Source of the DNA: Imbricaverruca yamaguchii
Lineage: Eukaryota; Arthropoda; Thecostraca; Neoverrucidae
NCBI GenBank assembly: GCA_034440575.1
Contig: JAOTOL010001334.1
Span: forward strand, 421,501-485,500
Length of the DNA: 64,000 bases
Reading direction: 5' to 3'
A program made the position numbers and the translations under genes. Positions 1 through 11,574 of this stretch are shown piece by piece; the stretch's first letter is position 1, and each line of letters opens with the position of its first letter. A model generated the notes under the pieces. The model saw only the letters and a list, made by a program, of their open reading frames with translations. It was not told the DNA's origin and did no database searches.

Positions 1-398
1 CGGCTGTTGCCCGCCGTCCCAGAGCCAGATTACACTGCTCAGCGGGACCGACCGCGGCGGTGGCTGCCCTCCGCCGTCCCAGAGCCAGATTACACTGCTC
101 AGCGGGACCGACCGCGGCGGTGGCTGCCCTCCGCCGTCCCAGAGCCAGATTACACTGCTCAGCGGGACCGACCGCGGCGGCGGCTGTTGCCCGCCGTCCC
201 AGAGCCAGATTACACTGCTCAGCGGGACCGACCGCGGCGGTGGCTGCCCTCCGCCGTCCCAGAGCCAGATTACACTGCTCAGCGGGACCGACCGCGGCGG
301 TGGCTGCCCTCCGCCGTCCCAGAGCCAGATTACACTGCTCAGCGGGACCGACCGCGGCGGCGGCTGTTGCCCGCCATCCCAGAGCCAGATTGCCGCTT
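1..398. repeat. 60-bp minisatellite with 180-bp super-period
   Basis: About 6.6 copies of a 60-bp unit (core CCAGAGCCAGATTACACTGC) run from the window edge, so the array probably continues to the left. Two unit types differ at the start: CGGCTGTTGC (A) at 1, 181 and 361, and TGGCTGCCCT (B) at 61, 121, 241 and 301. The order A-B-B-A-B-B-A is a three-unit higher-order repeat. Because 60 is a multiple of 3, several frames stay open across it; I treat these ORFs as by-products. Confidence 0.95.
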
Positions 399-746
399 TG
401 CGCCGTGCCTCGCGCAAATTAAACCATGCCGACAGCCGGTTATGCATACAGACGGTGCATTGCGGCGGTCGGGGCGCTGGCGGGTCGTTGGAAGCCGCGC
501 CGGCTCTGATCTGAAGCCGCGCCGGCTCTGGTCCGATGCCGTACTGGCTCTCGTCTGATGCTCTGATGCCCACCCCGGTGTGCCGCTGCCGACGCGATGG
601 ACTGGCACTGGACGTGCGACGGCCACTATGAGAATGGACTCTGAATGACAGGCCGATGCTGGACTCTGGGTACGGACTCGGAGTTGTAGGCTGAGGTACG
701 ATTTGAGAATATACCCAGAGCTGTGCTCAAAGGCTGGGCAACTGAT

Positions 747-790
747 GTGCTGTAGCTTGGGTGTTGTATACAACACCCAAGCTACAGCAC
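747..790. repeat. Perfect 44-bp palindrome
   Basis: Two 22-bp arms meet with no spacer at 768/769 (centre GTTGTATACAAC). Such a structure can extrude as a cruciform or fold as an RNA hairpin. It lies 4 bp from a second perfect palindrome. Confidence 0.95.
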
Positions 791-794
791 TATA

Positions 795-834
795 GCGTCT
801 AACTACGCACACTATAGTGTGCGTAGTTAGACGC
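795..834. repeat. Perfect 40-bp palindrome
   Basis: Two 20-bp arms meet with no spacer at 814/815 (centre CACTATAGTG). A short direct repeat, AGACGCACGGTA, follows at 829-840 and 847-858 and overlaps the right arm. Confidence 0.95.
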
Positions 835-864
835 ACGGTATCATAAGACGCACGGTAAGAGGGC

Positions 865-900
865 TCCTGCTGCTGCTGCTGCTGCTGCTGTTGCTGTTGC
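865..900. repeat. CTG trinucleotide microsatellite
   Basis: About eight CTG units are followed by interrupted TTG/CTG units. No coding context is recognisable on either strand. Confidence 0.9.
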
Positions 901-2025
901 TACTATAGCACAGTCCTCGGTTAGACTGGCGAGCCTGCTTCTCCTGATGGTTGAAATTCGAAACGAGAGCATGAGCGAATGCAAGTGTGTGTACCGATCA
1001 TCCTTGATTCGGGAACCAATGAGGAAGAGAAACCAAATTATCGTGCAAATTTCACGCTTCCCGAAATCCGTGCAGGAAACATTGAAGAGGTTCTCTTGTC
1101 TGAAGCAGGAAGGGCGTGTCCAGGTGATAAGTGTTTTCCAAGCATCGTGTTTACACTTCTCTTCAGCCCCTCCCTTGAGAATACAGTCATTACTGTCGCG
1201 CGTGTGTAGTATTCTCTGCACTGATTTGCATATCCGTCTGTTTTTGCAAGCCAAGGTGCGATCGGCATTGCTTTGAGCGCCATTGGACAAATGCGGATCG
1301 AGGAGACGGTGTAGCTGTTTACATTAGGCTGCGCTGGCTTTATTGTCATGGTCACACTAAATGTGCTTTACCAAGCTGTCTCGCCGTCGAAAGAAGCCAA
1401 GACTGCCGACGCGGAGACACATTTTAAAGTGAAGCTTCCCTGAAGATAAAGCAATATCGTATCGCATATGGTAGCGCCCCCCGACACTGTAGGGTGGCTC
1501 TCACAGGAGGGAGCTCTCTCCAGTGTTACTTAGCATATAAATTGTCAGCCCGAACAGCGATCAGAACGTTTCCAGCGATTAAATAAGATTTAAAGCTTAG
1601 CTGACCTCGATTGGAACAGGCGGCAGCGGCCGGAAAGGCTGACTAACCAGAGAGACGGACGTGAGAAAGATGGAATTCGAAAGGTTTAAGGGAGAATGCA
1701 TCACGCTTCATATTGCTCAGCACGTTTTATGGTTCATGCTTTCATAGAATCTCGTGTCAGACACACGCTGAGACTCCAATCTGAATGAATACTCTAGTAT
1801 TCGTCATCATGCGAACAACCATTTCACAATTGAAAGGCAACATTCAGTTCAAGTACGAGGACAGCAGCGCTATTCAGCGTTATCAGTTCACCTTAGTTAT
1901 TACTATGCTGCACTAGTGCAGGCTATAGCTCGCCGGCTGGCAGGGTTACCTGTGATTAGTATATTACTTACCACCATCTGCTGCCAACGGCTGGTCAGAG
2001 AGTTACGTCTGGTTGTCTCGGACGT
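901..2025. other. No recognisable gene
   Basis: ORFs up to 149 codons exist on both strands, but none shows a known domain or consistent splice sites. I see no RNA gene or clear mobile element. Confidence 0.5.
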
Positions 2026-2392
2026 TTCTCTCCTCCGTATGACGTCCATCAGCGTCAGCTGGCTGTCCTGGACGTTGCTCTCCTCCGTATGACGTCCGTA
2101 AGCGTCAGATGGCTGTCCCGGACGTTGCTCCCCTCCGTATGACATCCGTAAGCGTCAGATGACTGTCCCGGACATTGCTCCCTCCGTATGACGTCCGTAA
2201 GCGTCAGATGGCTGTCCCGGACGTTGCTCCCCTCCGTATGACGTCCGTAAGCGTCAGATGGCTCCCTCGTATGACGTCCGTAAGCGTCAGATGGCTGTCC
2301 CGGACGTTGCTCCCCTCCGTATGACGTCCGTCAGCTTCAGTTGATTGTCCCGGACGTTGCTCCGCTCCGTCTGACGTCCGTCAGCCTGACGA
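2026..2392. repeat. 50-bp minisatellite
   Basis: About seven units with period 50 (for example CCTCCGTATGACGTCCGTAA followed by GCGTCAGATGGCTGTCCCGG). CCGTAT recurs at 2035, 2085, 2135 and 2184. One unit near 2250 is shortened by deletion. Each unit carries a TGACGTCC sequence close to a CRE site. Confidence 0.9.
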
Positions 2393-4235
2393 GGAGCTTC
2401 GTGGAAATCCCGGGGATGATTCGTCGTCGGACCCTCTCCAGAGATTATTCGGTTTCCGAATTGGTAGCACCAACGTGAACCCATAATTGGCGCTTGGGTT
2501 GGGGGAGGGGGCACGGGCAGCCGGTTATTATTTTTAGTTGGAGCTGAATTTCCTCCCCGGACTTCGCCACGTTTACGGATCGTTTGGAGTGTACTCCCTG
2601 ACCCCCACTGGATCTGCCAGTGTTGTCCGGTGAAACAGCCTGCATCAACCGTGATGGCTGCTGGGCGTGCATGGAAACACCAGGTCGTCCGTCCGTGAAA
2701 GACCCTTCTAAATTTAGGAATCTACCTCTCTACTGGCCATTATGCTTAGATTTGAAAATCTCTACTGGCAGTAATTCTATATTTGAGAGAGACATGAAGA
2801 CTATTGATTCTCCACCTGTGGGTCTCAAGCCTACATCACGGTCTTGGACTACAGAACATGCTTGCAAATTGCGACTAATGCAGTTAGGTGAACAGGAGAG
2901 CTCAGTTAATTAAAGACCTGAAGTTTGTGTTTACCTGCGTGCGGCTTAGACAATAACGTCTATATCCGACGAGATGAGCATTGGGAATGAGAGGTCTATT
3001 GTAGGTAGTTAGGCTGCCAGCCGTCATTTTCTTGTGCATTCGGCATATGCATAATGGACACGTAGGGTGAATAAAAGTCCTAACAAATATAACATTTAAA
3101 AGTCTTAATGAAAGTCTGAATAAATATAACATTTAAAAGTCTTAATAAGAGTCTTAATGGCTTCATACAGATCAAAGGATAAATATGTATTGGCCATGTC
3201 TGTGAATGAAAAATACGATAAATACCAGGCTAAGTATTCCTCATGAACACTATATCCTAAGTTCTGCAGCATTACATATTTTGCCATTGTATGCAGTGTG
3301 CAATGGGTTATGAATTGTAAATTGTGGTAACTTAGTGTCCTTGTAACGCTGATTTGTATTCTAATAAACCAACGGTTTCATTAACGATGCCTACCTAGGC
3401 TTCGAAGTTCTCCAAAAACTAGTCCATAGGACAACGTAAGGCTTAGCATGTCAAATACTATTCATCGAAGTGGCGGTTCAAGACAAGAAACATTTTATGA
3501 GAACATAAATTCGGGTTGGGAAATATCAAGCCCTGAATCATTGATTCTCCGTTAATTTCTCGTACCGCGGTACCAAATTGTACATGAACGAAATTGTATA
3601 TGTATGTATATGAACCAAATTGTATAAAAGTACACTTCATTTATGCCACGACTATTCTTGTACTACAAATGCGCGTGCACCATTCGCCAGCGTAAATGCA
3701 AAATGTTTTCACTTGTGATTGAAGCCTATGCATCAACTGTTGTGTTCATCTCAATTGGAAATTATATTGGTGGGTGAAAAGCGCATTTTCATTGCCAGAA
3801 CGAAGCACGTCAACACGCACGAATACTTTTCTTTGACATTTCCGCCTTACGGCTTTAAGAAGTTTTCCATTTGTTCTTTTTCCTCTTTTGGCATGGTGAT
3901 GTCGAAGAAGACCTCTTCCCGGCGAGATTAACCAACATGAACCGTTTTTCCCATGAACTGTGTTTGATGGGAAATACGTTCTGCTGATAGTTTCACTGAC
4001 CTATCTATTTTCACTTCAAAGGCTCCCTTGCGCTCCCAGTAGAGACTCACTCCAGCCTAGCAACCTCGCCATGCGCTCTCAATAGAGCCCCGCCCTGGCC
4101 TAGTCTCCATGTATTCTCATCATAGCCTCACCCTAGCCTAATTTCCCCCGCGCTCGCAGTAGAACCTCACCCTGGTCTAGTCACCCTCGCACCGACGCTA
4201 CCTGCTGGCCGGCTGAATCCTCCCGCAGTAAGCAC
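2393..4235. other. No recognisable gene; small duplication at 3.07-3.16 kb
   Basis: No domain is recognisable. Around 3070-3160 an AT-rich segment containing AATATAACATTTAAAAGTCT is present twice in tandem. The ORFs are short. Confidence 0.5.
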
Positions 4236-4725
4236 TCCTCACTGGCGGCGCGCCCCCGCCGGCTGCTCTGCCTCTGCGTCTCTGCTCCTCTGCGTCTCTG
4301 CGACGGCCCACCTCGCACGCTGGTCGCGCGCCGCTCTCCTCAGCTCGGCCGTCCGCCCGGACTCGGCCCATTGCGCGCGGCTTCGTTCTGCGCGACGAAA
4401 CCCTGTCAAAGAGCGGCCATAAATTACTCGATTATTGTGGGTGGCGTCGTTTGGACGTCGGCCCGCCTGCGCTGTCGACGCCGACCGTACGCTGGTGAGG
4501 CTGCCCGGGGCAGAGGCCAACTGGCGAGTCCGAGGGCGGCCCGGAAACGGACCGCCTCGGCCGGACGGAGCGCGCCTCCCGAAGCGGGGGAGTCGGCTGC
4601 AGAACTCGTATATCTGCAGTGCTGCTACTCGGTACAGGGCGAGTGGGTTTTTCTCTCTTGTCTGGCGGGTTATTGCTGTCTGTCGGAACGTTTCAGGCTG
4701 CGGCTGGCTCTCGGAATAGAACATA
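4236..4725. other. GC- and CpG-rich block
   Basis: A locally CpG-rich stretch with long overlapping ORFs on both strands (161 codons minus, 130 plus), as expected when stop codons are rare. No family is recognised. It could be a promoter or 5' UTR region, but nothing fixes this. Confidence 0.4.
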
Positions 4726-5262
4726 TTACTGTGGAGCGGATATGTGGTTTGTCATCAAAATAGAGGGAGTAGCGGCTGCTCACGGGTGACTCTCAGGAAA
4801 GAGGAATGTTGTTGAATACTGGCTGCTAGTATTTTCGTGAATGTAAGGATATCACTGGAAAATGATTAACTGTTCGAACATTTGCATGCTACCGGGGGAG
4901 TACCCGCCTTCCAAAATAGAACATATTAGTACTAGTGTGGTAGCAGCTGGCTCCAAGAAAAGCTGGTTGGCTTTTCTTTAGGGCGCATCGACACCATTGG
5001 CCACATAGCTCCCAAGCAGAACAGCCAAGTACGTATTTGGACTGTGCGGTGCGTCAACACCAATTTGTCAATTTGCTGACCACAGCAATGGTGTCGGGAA
5101 AAGTATCTTCTAGGACAAACATTTTCTTTGGGATGATGCATATCGCTGGAATTGCTGAGTTTTCTTTGAATGAATGTGACGCCCTAGGCGCTATTACTTC
5201 TCGGGTACGTGGTGGCCGTTGGCAGTGTGGACGTTATCTTGACGGGCGGATAACGCCTCGTG
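4726..5262. other. No recognisable feature
   Basis: Mixed-composition sequence between the CpG-rich block and the 41-bp array. Nothing supportable was found. Confidence 0.4.
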
Positions 5263-5940
5263 GGTCGTGCCATCACATCTGACACAACTCGAGGGCCGGC
5301 CTATCCGTGCCACCACATCTGACACACCATCAGTCTGTCTGTCTGTGCCACCACATCAGGCACACCACGGGAGGCCAGCTTATCCGTGCCACCACATCAG
5401 GCACACCACGGGAGGCCAGCTTATCCGTGCCACCACATCAGGCACACCACGGGAGGCCAGCTTATCCGTGCCACCACATCAGGCACACCACGGGAGGCAA
5501 GCTTATCTGTACCACCACATCTGACACACCACGGGAGGCCAGCTTATCTGTACCACCACATCTGACACACCACGGGAGGCCAGTCTATCTGTGCCAGCAC
5601 ATCTGACACACCATGGAAAGGTCAGTCTATCCGTACCACCACATCAGGCACACCACGGGAGGCCGGCCTATCAGTACCACCACATCAGGTACACCACGAG
5701 AGACCGGTCTATGCGTACCACCACATCAGGCACACCATGGAAAGGCCAGTCTATCCGTACCAGCACACCTGGCACACCATGGAAAGGCCAGTCTATCCGT
5801 ACCAGCACACCTGGCACACCATGGAAAGGTCAGTCTATCCGTACCACCACATCAGGCACACCACGGGAGGCCGGTCTATCCGTACCGCCATATGACACAC
5901 CACGGGAGACCGGTCTGTCCATGCCATCACATCTGACCCC
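5263..5940. repeat. 41-bp minisatellite
   Basis: About 16 units of period 41 (for example CACCACGGGAGGCCAGCTTA then TCCGTGCCACCACATCAGG). Units 5380-5500 are almost identical; units toward 5700-5930 diverge (AAAGGCCAGT and AGAGACCGGT variants). The period is not a multiple of 3, so the ORFs across it change frame from unit to unit and are not genes. Confidence 0.95.
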
Positions 5941-6904
5941 CCATCAGCATCTGCCTGTCATTGTTCACACATGGCACGAGTCGGCGGTCAACAAGGGTCA
6001 GGCGTCTCCTCAGCAGGCCTTGATCACATAGAGTGTGCCAGTGACCACGGACTCTGGCTGAAGCTGTGTCACTGACAGCAGGCCGGTGTGGTGTCTCTCA
6101 GCTCAGGATAGGCTCTATCGGCGCTGTCTAGCTCAGGTAAAGCTAGGCCAGGTATGCGATTGCCGATTGAGGACGGTTGAAATATGTCAGTGTTATTCAT
6201 GTCATCAGATCATTAATCATGGTCGCTATAACACCACCAGCAGTTGATACTCATCTAAGCCCAAGTCATCACTCAATCAAGCAGCTCATTGATCAAGGTA
6301 AGCAGCAAGATGGGATACCCCACCAGCTGAAGTTGCGGCAACTAGGCTTATAGTTCCTGTGAGGAGAATTAAACTAGGGCCCTGATCGATGTTCGCTGAC
6401 CGCTTTCTCAGCTGACGTCACAGCTGACATGCTGCTTTTCTCGTTTGATCGCATACCTCTATACTTGATCAGTCAGAATATTAATGGCACACACTATGCG
6501 TGCTGTATTTGTTTTTCAATTTGACCATAATTTGTCTATGTAAAGATGGGTGGACGAGATGTGTGTCGCGGTAGAGGTGCAGCTTTGGTTTCGCACCATT
6601 TTTAGGGCTCCTCCATTTTCCAGAGCTGATGGGGTAACGCTCGGCGGCGCAGGATGTGCCGTGATACGGCCTCGTGTTACGGCCTTTCTATGGCTTTGCA
6701 TACTTTCATGGGCGCTGAAAAACATGTAACGAGCAACTAATGTGAATAGGCGATTTCCCTGTTATTGACAACGCTGGTTGTCTGGATTGCAACTCCTCAT
6801 CCGAAACAAATGCCTTTCTGGCGTACGGTAGCAAAGCTACACTGGTAGAAATAGACAGCACCGATTCTTGTCCTTGCCTGTACTATTTATATTTACGTGC
6901 ATTA
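5941..6904. other. No recognisable gene
   Basis: Short ORFs only. A perfect CRE palindrome TGACGTCA occurs at 6413-6420, flanked by AGCTGAC repeats. Confidence 0.4.
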
Positions 6905-6999
6905 TATATATATGATCGTGACTTCAAGCTCGCGACCCCTAGACATGGCCCCCGCTCCGGAGCGAGTCAGGCCATTTGACCACCCGGCCACTCATACCG
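6905..6999 (-). repeat. Probable tRNA-derived SINE head
   Basis: Read on the minus strand, GAGTGGCCGGGTGGTCAAAT resembles the 5' part and A box of a Leu/Ser-type tRNA. About 45 bp on is a degraded B-box-like GGGTCGCGAGCTTGAAG, followed by a TA-rich tail at 6902-6913. A functional tRNA is unlikely because the arms do not pair well. Confidence 0.45.
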
Positions 7000-8555
7000 C
7001 ATTTATTTGATCTGGCGGGAAGGGTTAAATGTTCAATGCCGGTCAGCTTCCAATGAAATCGGCTGTTACCAGCAGGTGTCTACTCATATACGTAATTTCG
7101 GCCGAGGACTGTGGGTAATGTTGAGTGGTGTCAGTTGCCACCGGCTCGGCAGTGCACCATCTACTCCGGGTAAAGCCGTCTGCTGCCGGATTGAGTCGAA
7201 TGGTGACGAGTGGTGCCAACTGGTGCCGACTGGTGTCGGATTGTGTCCGATGGAGCCGAGTAGTGCGGGGTAGTGTCGGCTGGTGCCTATGCTGACCGGG
7301 TCCGTGTTGATCCACCACTGGGTCGCTGTTCGTCAGGGGCGACGGTTGGCATGGATGCACCGTTTCCGGCTGTTTGCCCCAGCTGATGGATGGGTGCCGG
7401 AGGGCACGGCCGGCTCCCGGCGGCCCTCGGGCGGCCAGAGCCGGGCGTAAATCCTCCGGCGCGTCATTAGCGTCATATCTGAATTCAAATTGGAATTTAT
7501 CGCGGCCGGCCCGGCATTCAGACGCCCTTCCCGGCTGGTATGGCTTTCGGGCGGCCGGGACCGGTCTGATTCGTGGCCGCCGGTCGGCGCCTCCAGGTCA
7601 CACTCGCTCGCTGGCCCCGGGCCGAGCGGGTGACCGCCAGCCAAAGGCCAGCGGTCATTTATTGGTCGATATGTGACGCGGGCGTCGGCACCATCACGCC
7701 CGCCCTGTGGCCTCGGCGGCGGCCGAGACGCTAACCTGGCCGGTCGTGCTGCAGGTGTTTGTGTCAGACGCCTCTGCTGGGTTGTCAACCCGGCGCGTCT
7801 GGCTGGACTGCGGAGTACTCTTTAAAGCACTTGCAGACATCGGCACGGGAGCTTTGCACCTAGGCTGATTGTGAGATTGTAAGCTGAAGGACTAAGCTGG
7901 ATGCAAGTAACAGCTTTGCTGCGAAGGTCATATCTGTGAATGTGGTTGCGACTAGTGCCAAGTGCCGTAGCAATGGGAACCGGTTCTGTGAGGATCGTAG
8001 ATGGCAGGATGGTGGCTTTCAATGTCGTGGGGCATGATTTGTAGTTGTGTTTCGTGTGGTTATCCACGTTGCGTGGTGGAAACCTGTTCGGTAGGAATTG
8101 GACACACACAAAGCCGGTGTACAAGTCCAGAATAATCCCAGTTGATAGCAGGTGCCCATCAAGTTTTTATATTATCAATTAAGTTTGGAAGCACATTTCT
8201 GGGAAAGAGCTGCAGTTAACATGAAGACACTTCTCAACATGAAACTCGCTTGTCTTCAATGATAAGTAGCGCAATGGTTCTAACCGACAGCAAGTGAAGT
8301 CAGAACAACAAATGCGGTCGTCCTGGGGTGAACAGGTTTCATTGTCAATGATCCCACTTGTCGTTTCATTTCGGGTGAGGAAGCTTTATAATTGCATGAA
8401 TCCTAACGCCGAATGGTGCCGTAACGGTGGTGGGTTAATATACCCCGTAATGTGGGCGACTAGACGTACGCCTGGTCGGAAATTCGGATCGGTTCGGAAA
8501 CGATGTTTGCTATTTGACAGACATTTCACGATATCCCGACTCCAGTGTGCGCTTA
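7000..8555. other. Unassigned; GC-rich 7370-7760 and short GTG-rich repeats
   Basis: 7195-7290 has degenerate TGGTGCCGACTGGTG-type repeats. 7370-7760 is CpG-rich, with a 151-codon minus ORF and a 100-codon plus ORF and no recognisable domain. The 100-codon minus ORF at 7822-8124 contains HRYDLRSK, similar to short motifs near the ends of some retroelement polyproteins, but this is too little to assign. Confidence 0.4.
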
Positions 8556-8825
8556 ACGAATTCATACTCCAATGGTCATTTGACGGTCCTCACCGACTAC
8601 AGTGGTCATTTGGTGGGACCCCGTACTCCAGTGGTCATTCGACAGACTCATACTCCGGTGACCACTTGACGAACACCTACTCCGGTGACCATTTCACGAA
8701 CCCCTACTCCGGTGACCATTTCACGGACCCCTACTCCGGTGACCATTTGGCGCATCCATACTCCAGCGACCATTTCACGGACCCCTACTTCGGTGACCAT
8801 TTGGCGGATCCATACTTAGTGGTCG
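8556..8825 (+). repeat. 27-bp minisatellite with 9-codon frame
   Basis: About nine units of roughly 27 bp (TACTCCGGTGACCATTTCAC + GGACCCC). The 188-codon ORF 8294-8860 reads the array as repeated YSGDHFTDP. No signal peptide or second conserved region supports a protein, so I call it a repeat. A fragment of a repetitive secreted protein is possible. Confidence 0.85.
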
Positions 8826-9087
8826 CTTGCCAGGCGCCAGTTTGGGCGGCGCCGCCGTGACAGCCTGCCGCCGTCCGCCGGCCAGCCAGCCCTCAGCGCG
8901 CCACCTCTTGATTATAATGCCTGGTCAATAATTCAATAGGCCGACCATGCTACAATATTGATTCGCCCTAAAGTCCTCATAATGAGGGCGCGAGTGTCGG
9001 AAGTTGAGCCCTTCGCTGCCGTTGCGGATCAATACGCCGGCGGTCGCCGTCAAATGGTGGATGCTTCCAATGGCCGGCGGCCCGGCG

Positions 9088-9795
9088 GACGGTGCAGTTA
9101 CGGCCCCGTCGACAGCTTCAGGTCGCGGCCCGCAGCCGTCAGACGGTGCAGTTACGGCCCCGTCGACAGCTTCAGGTCGCGGCCGGCAGCCGTCGGACGG
9201 TGCAGTTACGGCCCCGTCGACAGCTTCAGGTCGCGGCCGGCAGCCGTCGGACGGTGCAGTTACGGCCCCGTCGACAGCTTCAGATCGCGGCCGGCAGCCG
9301 TCGTACGGTGCAGTTACGGCCCCGTCGACAGCTTCAGGTCGCGGCCGGCAGCCGGCGGACGGTGCAGTTACGGCCCCGTCGACAACTTCAGGTCGCGGCC
9401 CGCAGCCGGCGGACGGTGCAGTTACGGCCCCGTCGACAGCTTCAGGTCGCGGCCGGCAGCCGTCGGACGGTGCAGTTACGGCCCCGTCGACAGCTTCAGG
9501 TCGCGGCCCGCAACCGTCGGACGGTGCAGTTACGGTCCCGTCGACGGCTTCAGGTCGCAGCCCGCAGCCGGCGGACGGTGCAGTTACGGCCCCGTCGACA
9601 GATTCAGGTCGCGGCCGGCAGCCGTCAGACGGTGCAGTTACGGTCCCGTCGACAGCTTCAGGTCGCGGCCCGCAGCCGTCGGACGGTGCAGTTACGGCCC
9701 CATCGACAGCTTCAGGTCGCGGCCGGCAGCCGTCGGACGGTGCAGTTACGGTCCCGTCGACAGCTTCAGGTCGCAGCCCGCAGCCGTCGGACGGC
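9088..9795. repeat. 54-bp minisatellite, open in three plus frames
   Basis: About 13 units of exactly 54 bp (GGTGCAGTTACGGCCCCGTC ... GACAGCTTCAGGTCGCGGCC). Since 54 = 18 codons, all three plus-strand frames stay open (290, 607 and 640 codons). They read AVTAPSTASGRG, CSYGPVDSFRSR and VQLRPRRQLQVA repeats. Substitutions do not obviously favour one frame, so coding is not supported. Confidence 0.92.
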
Positions 9796-9825
9796 TGCTG
9801 GCCGTCGCCCCGTCGCCGCCTCCAC

Positions 9826-9857
9826 GCTATCGCCGCCGCCGCCGCCGCCGCCGCTTT
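9826..9857. repeat. GCC trinucleotide microsatellite
   Basis: About eight CGC/GCC units between the 54-bp array and the G-rich array. Confidence 0.9.
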
Positions 9858-9910
9858 GCACGCGGCAATACTGTAAGCGGCTTATGGCGCCACGCACCGC
9901 CGAGGGCCAG

Positions 9911-10722
9911 CGGGTGTCGGCTGGGGGCGGGTGTCGGCTGGGGGCGGGTGTCGGCTGGGGGCGGGTGTCGGCTGGGGGCGGGTGTCGGCTGGGGGCGGGT
10001 GTCGGCTGGGGGCGGGTGTCGGCTGGGGGCGGGTGTCGGCTGGGGCGGGTGTCGGCTGGGGGCGGGTGTCGGCTGGTGGCGGGTGTCGGCTGGGGGCGGG
10101 TGTCGGCTGGGGCGGGTGTCGGCTGGGGGCGGGTGTCGGCTGGGGGCGGGTGTCGGCTGGGGGCGGGTGTCGGCTGGGGCGGGTGTCGGCTGGGGCGGGT
10201 GTCGGCTGGGGGCGGGTGTCGGCTGGGGGCGGGTGTCGGCTGGAGGCGGGTGTCGGCTGGAGGCGGGTGTCGGCTGGGGGCGGGTGTCGGCTGGGGGCGG
10301 GTGTCGGCTGGGGGCGGGTGTCGGCTGGGGGCGGGTGTCGGCTGGGGCGGGTGTCGGCTGGGGCGGGTGTCGGCTGGGGGCGGGTGTCGGCTGGGGGCGG
10401 GTGTCGGCTGGGGGCGGGTGTCGGCTGGGGGCGGGTGTCGGCTGGGGCGGGTGTCGGCTGGGGCGGGTGTCGGCTGGGGCGGGTGTCGGCTGGGGGCGGG
10501 TGTCGGCTGGGGCGGGTGTCGGCTGGGGGCGGGTGTCGGCTGGGGCGGGTGTCACCTGGAGGTGGGTGTCGGCTGGGGGCGGGTGTCGGCTGGGGGCGGG
10601 TGTCGGCTGGGGGCGGGTGTCGGCTGGGGGCGGGTGTCGGCTGGGGGCGGGTGTCGGCTGGAGGCGGGTGTCGGCTGGGGGCGGGTGTCGGCCGGGGCGG
10701 GTGTCGGCTGCCGCCGGGTGTC
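9911..10722 (+). repeat. G-rich 16/17-bp minisatellite (G-quadruplex type)
   Basis: About 48 units of GGGTGTCGGCTGGGGGC (17 bp) mixed with a 16-bp form one G shorter. Every unit puts runs of three and four to five G on the plus strand, so stable G-quadruplexes are expected there and a C-rich strand opposite. Very long ORFs on both strands (up to 640 codons plus, 401 minus) arise from the repeat. Confidence 0.95.
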
Positions 10723-11570
10723 CGCTGACGGCAGACATAGAGGGCGTTGGGTACAGACCGCGGCTGTGGCGGCACAACTGACCTCTCCCAACCACGACGA
10801 CGTTGTAGACGGGTGTTGGGGTAGGTTTCGGGGCGGCGCCGCACGATGTGTTAGGCGTGTTCAGGCTTCGGGAGTTGTTGCAGGATCCACAACCATGTAT
10901 TGCAATTCTGTCTGGACGATTGCGAAAGCAATGCAGTTGTTGGAGGATACACAACCATGTATTATAATTTTGTCTGGACGATTGCGAAAGCAATGCAGCC
11001 CTCCGTCCCTTTGAAAAAAGATTGGGTTGCATGCTTGTTTGCTTTTATTATATTTGCTTTCACAATGACGGTGATGATTTCTGATTGACCATGCTTCATA
11101 TCGGCAGACGTTTTGCACACATATAAGTTCTAAACTTAGATAACATGCCCATAAGCAATCCTTCACAAACATATCGGGTTAGGTTTGAAGGCGGTCTGCC
11201 CGGCCAAACGCAGGACGACGTGGCTGGTGTGTCCATAGGAGGTGGCCCTCAGAATCATATTGGGGGGGGGGGGGCTGATATGGGTGGCTGGTTTTCCAGT
11301 GGTTGCGGGACAACCACCTGGACAGCTTCCCGCCTGCACGGCGAGAATAAGTCAATGCAAACAAAGCGCGCTACGCCGGAATTATTGGTGCAGAGCTAAT
11401 ATTTGAATGCGCGGATGAACTAACAATTACACTTACAAATATGTTGGACGAATCAATACAAGCCGACATGTTAGCGACCAGAACGAAGTTTATGCTATCT
11501 GTAACGGGACAAACATAATTCATAATCAGGTTACATATATGCCTGTCTCTCTGGTTTTTCTCTTCGTAAA
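10723..11570. other. Unassigned; 62-bp direct duplication and G13 tract
   Basis: 10,874-10,998 holds two copies of a 62-bp unit (GTTGTTG ... CACAACCATGTATT ... TGTCTGGACGATTGCGAAAG). 11,262-11,274 is a run of 13 G. No gene is recognisable. Confidence 0.6.
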
Positions 11571-11574
11571 TGGG

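Noticed and set aside
5267..6031. His/Thr-rich plus-strand ORFs
   Set aside because: The 41-bp period shifts frame every unit, so the ORFs are by-products of the array.
7822..8124. Retrovirus-like or Gypsy polyprotein end (HRYDLRSK)
   Set aside because: Only one short motif, with no protease, RT or integrase nearby and no long terminal repeats seen.
9092..11032. Very long ORFs (640, 607, 401, 320 codons) on both strands
   Set aside because: They run through the 54-bp and G-rich 16/17-bp arrays, are open in several frames and on both strands, and contain no non-repetitive domain.
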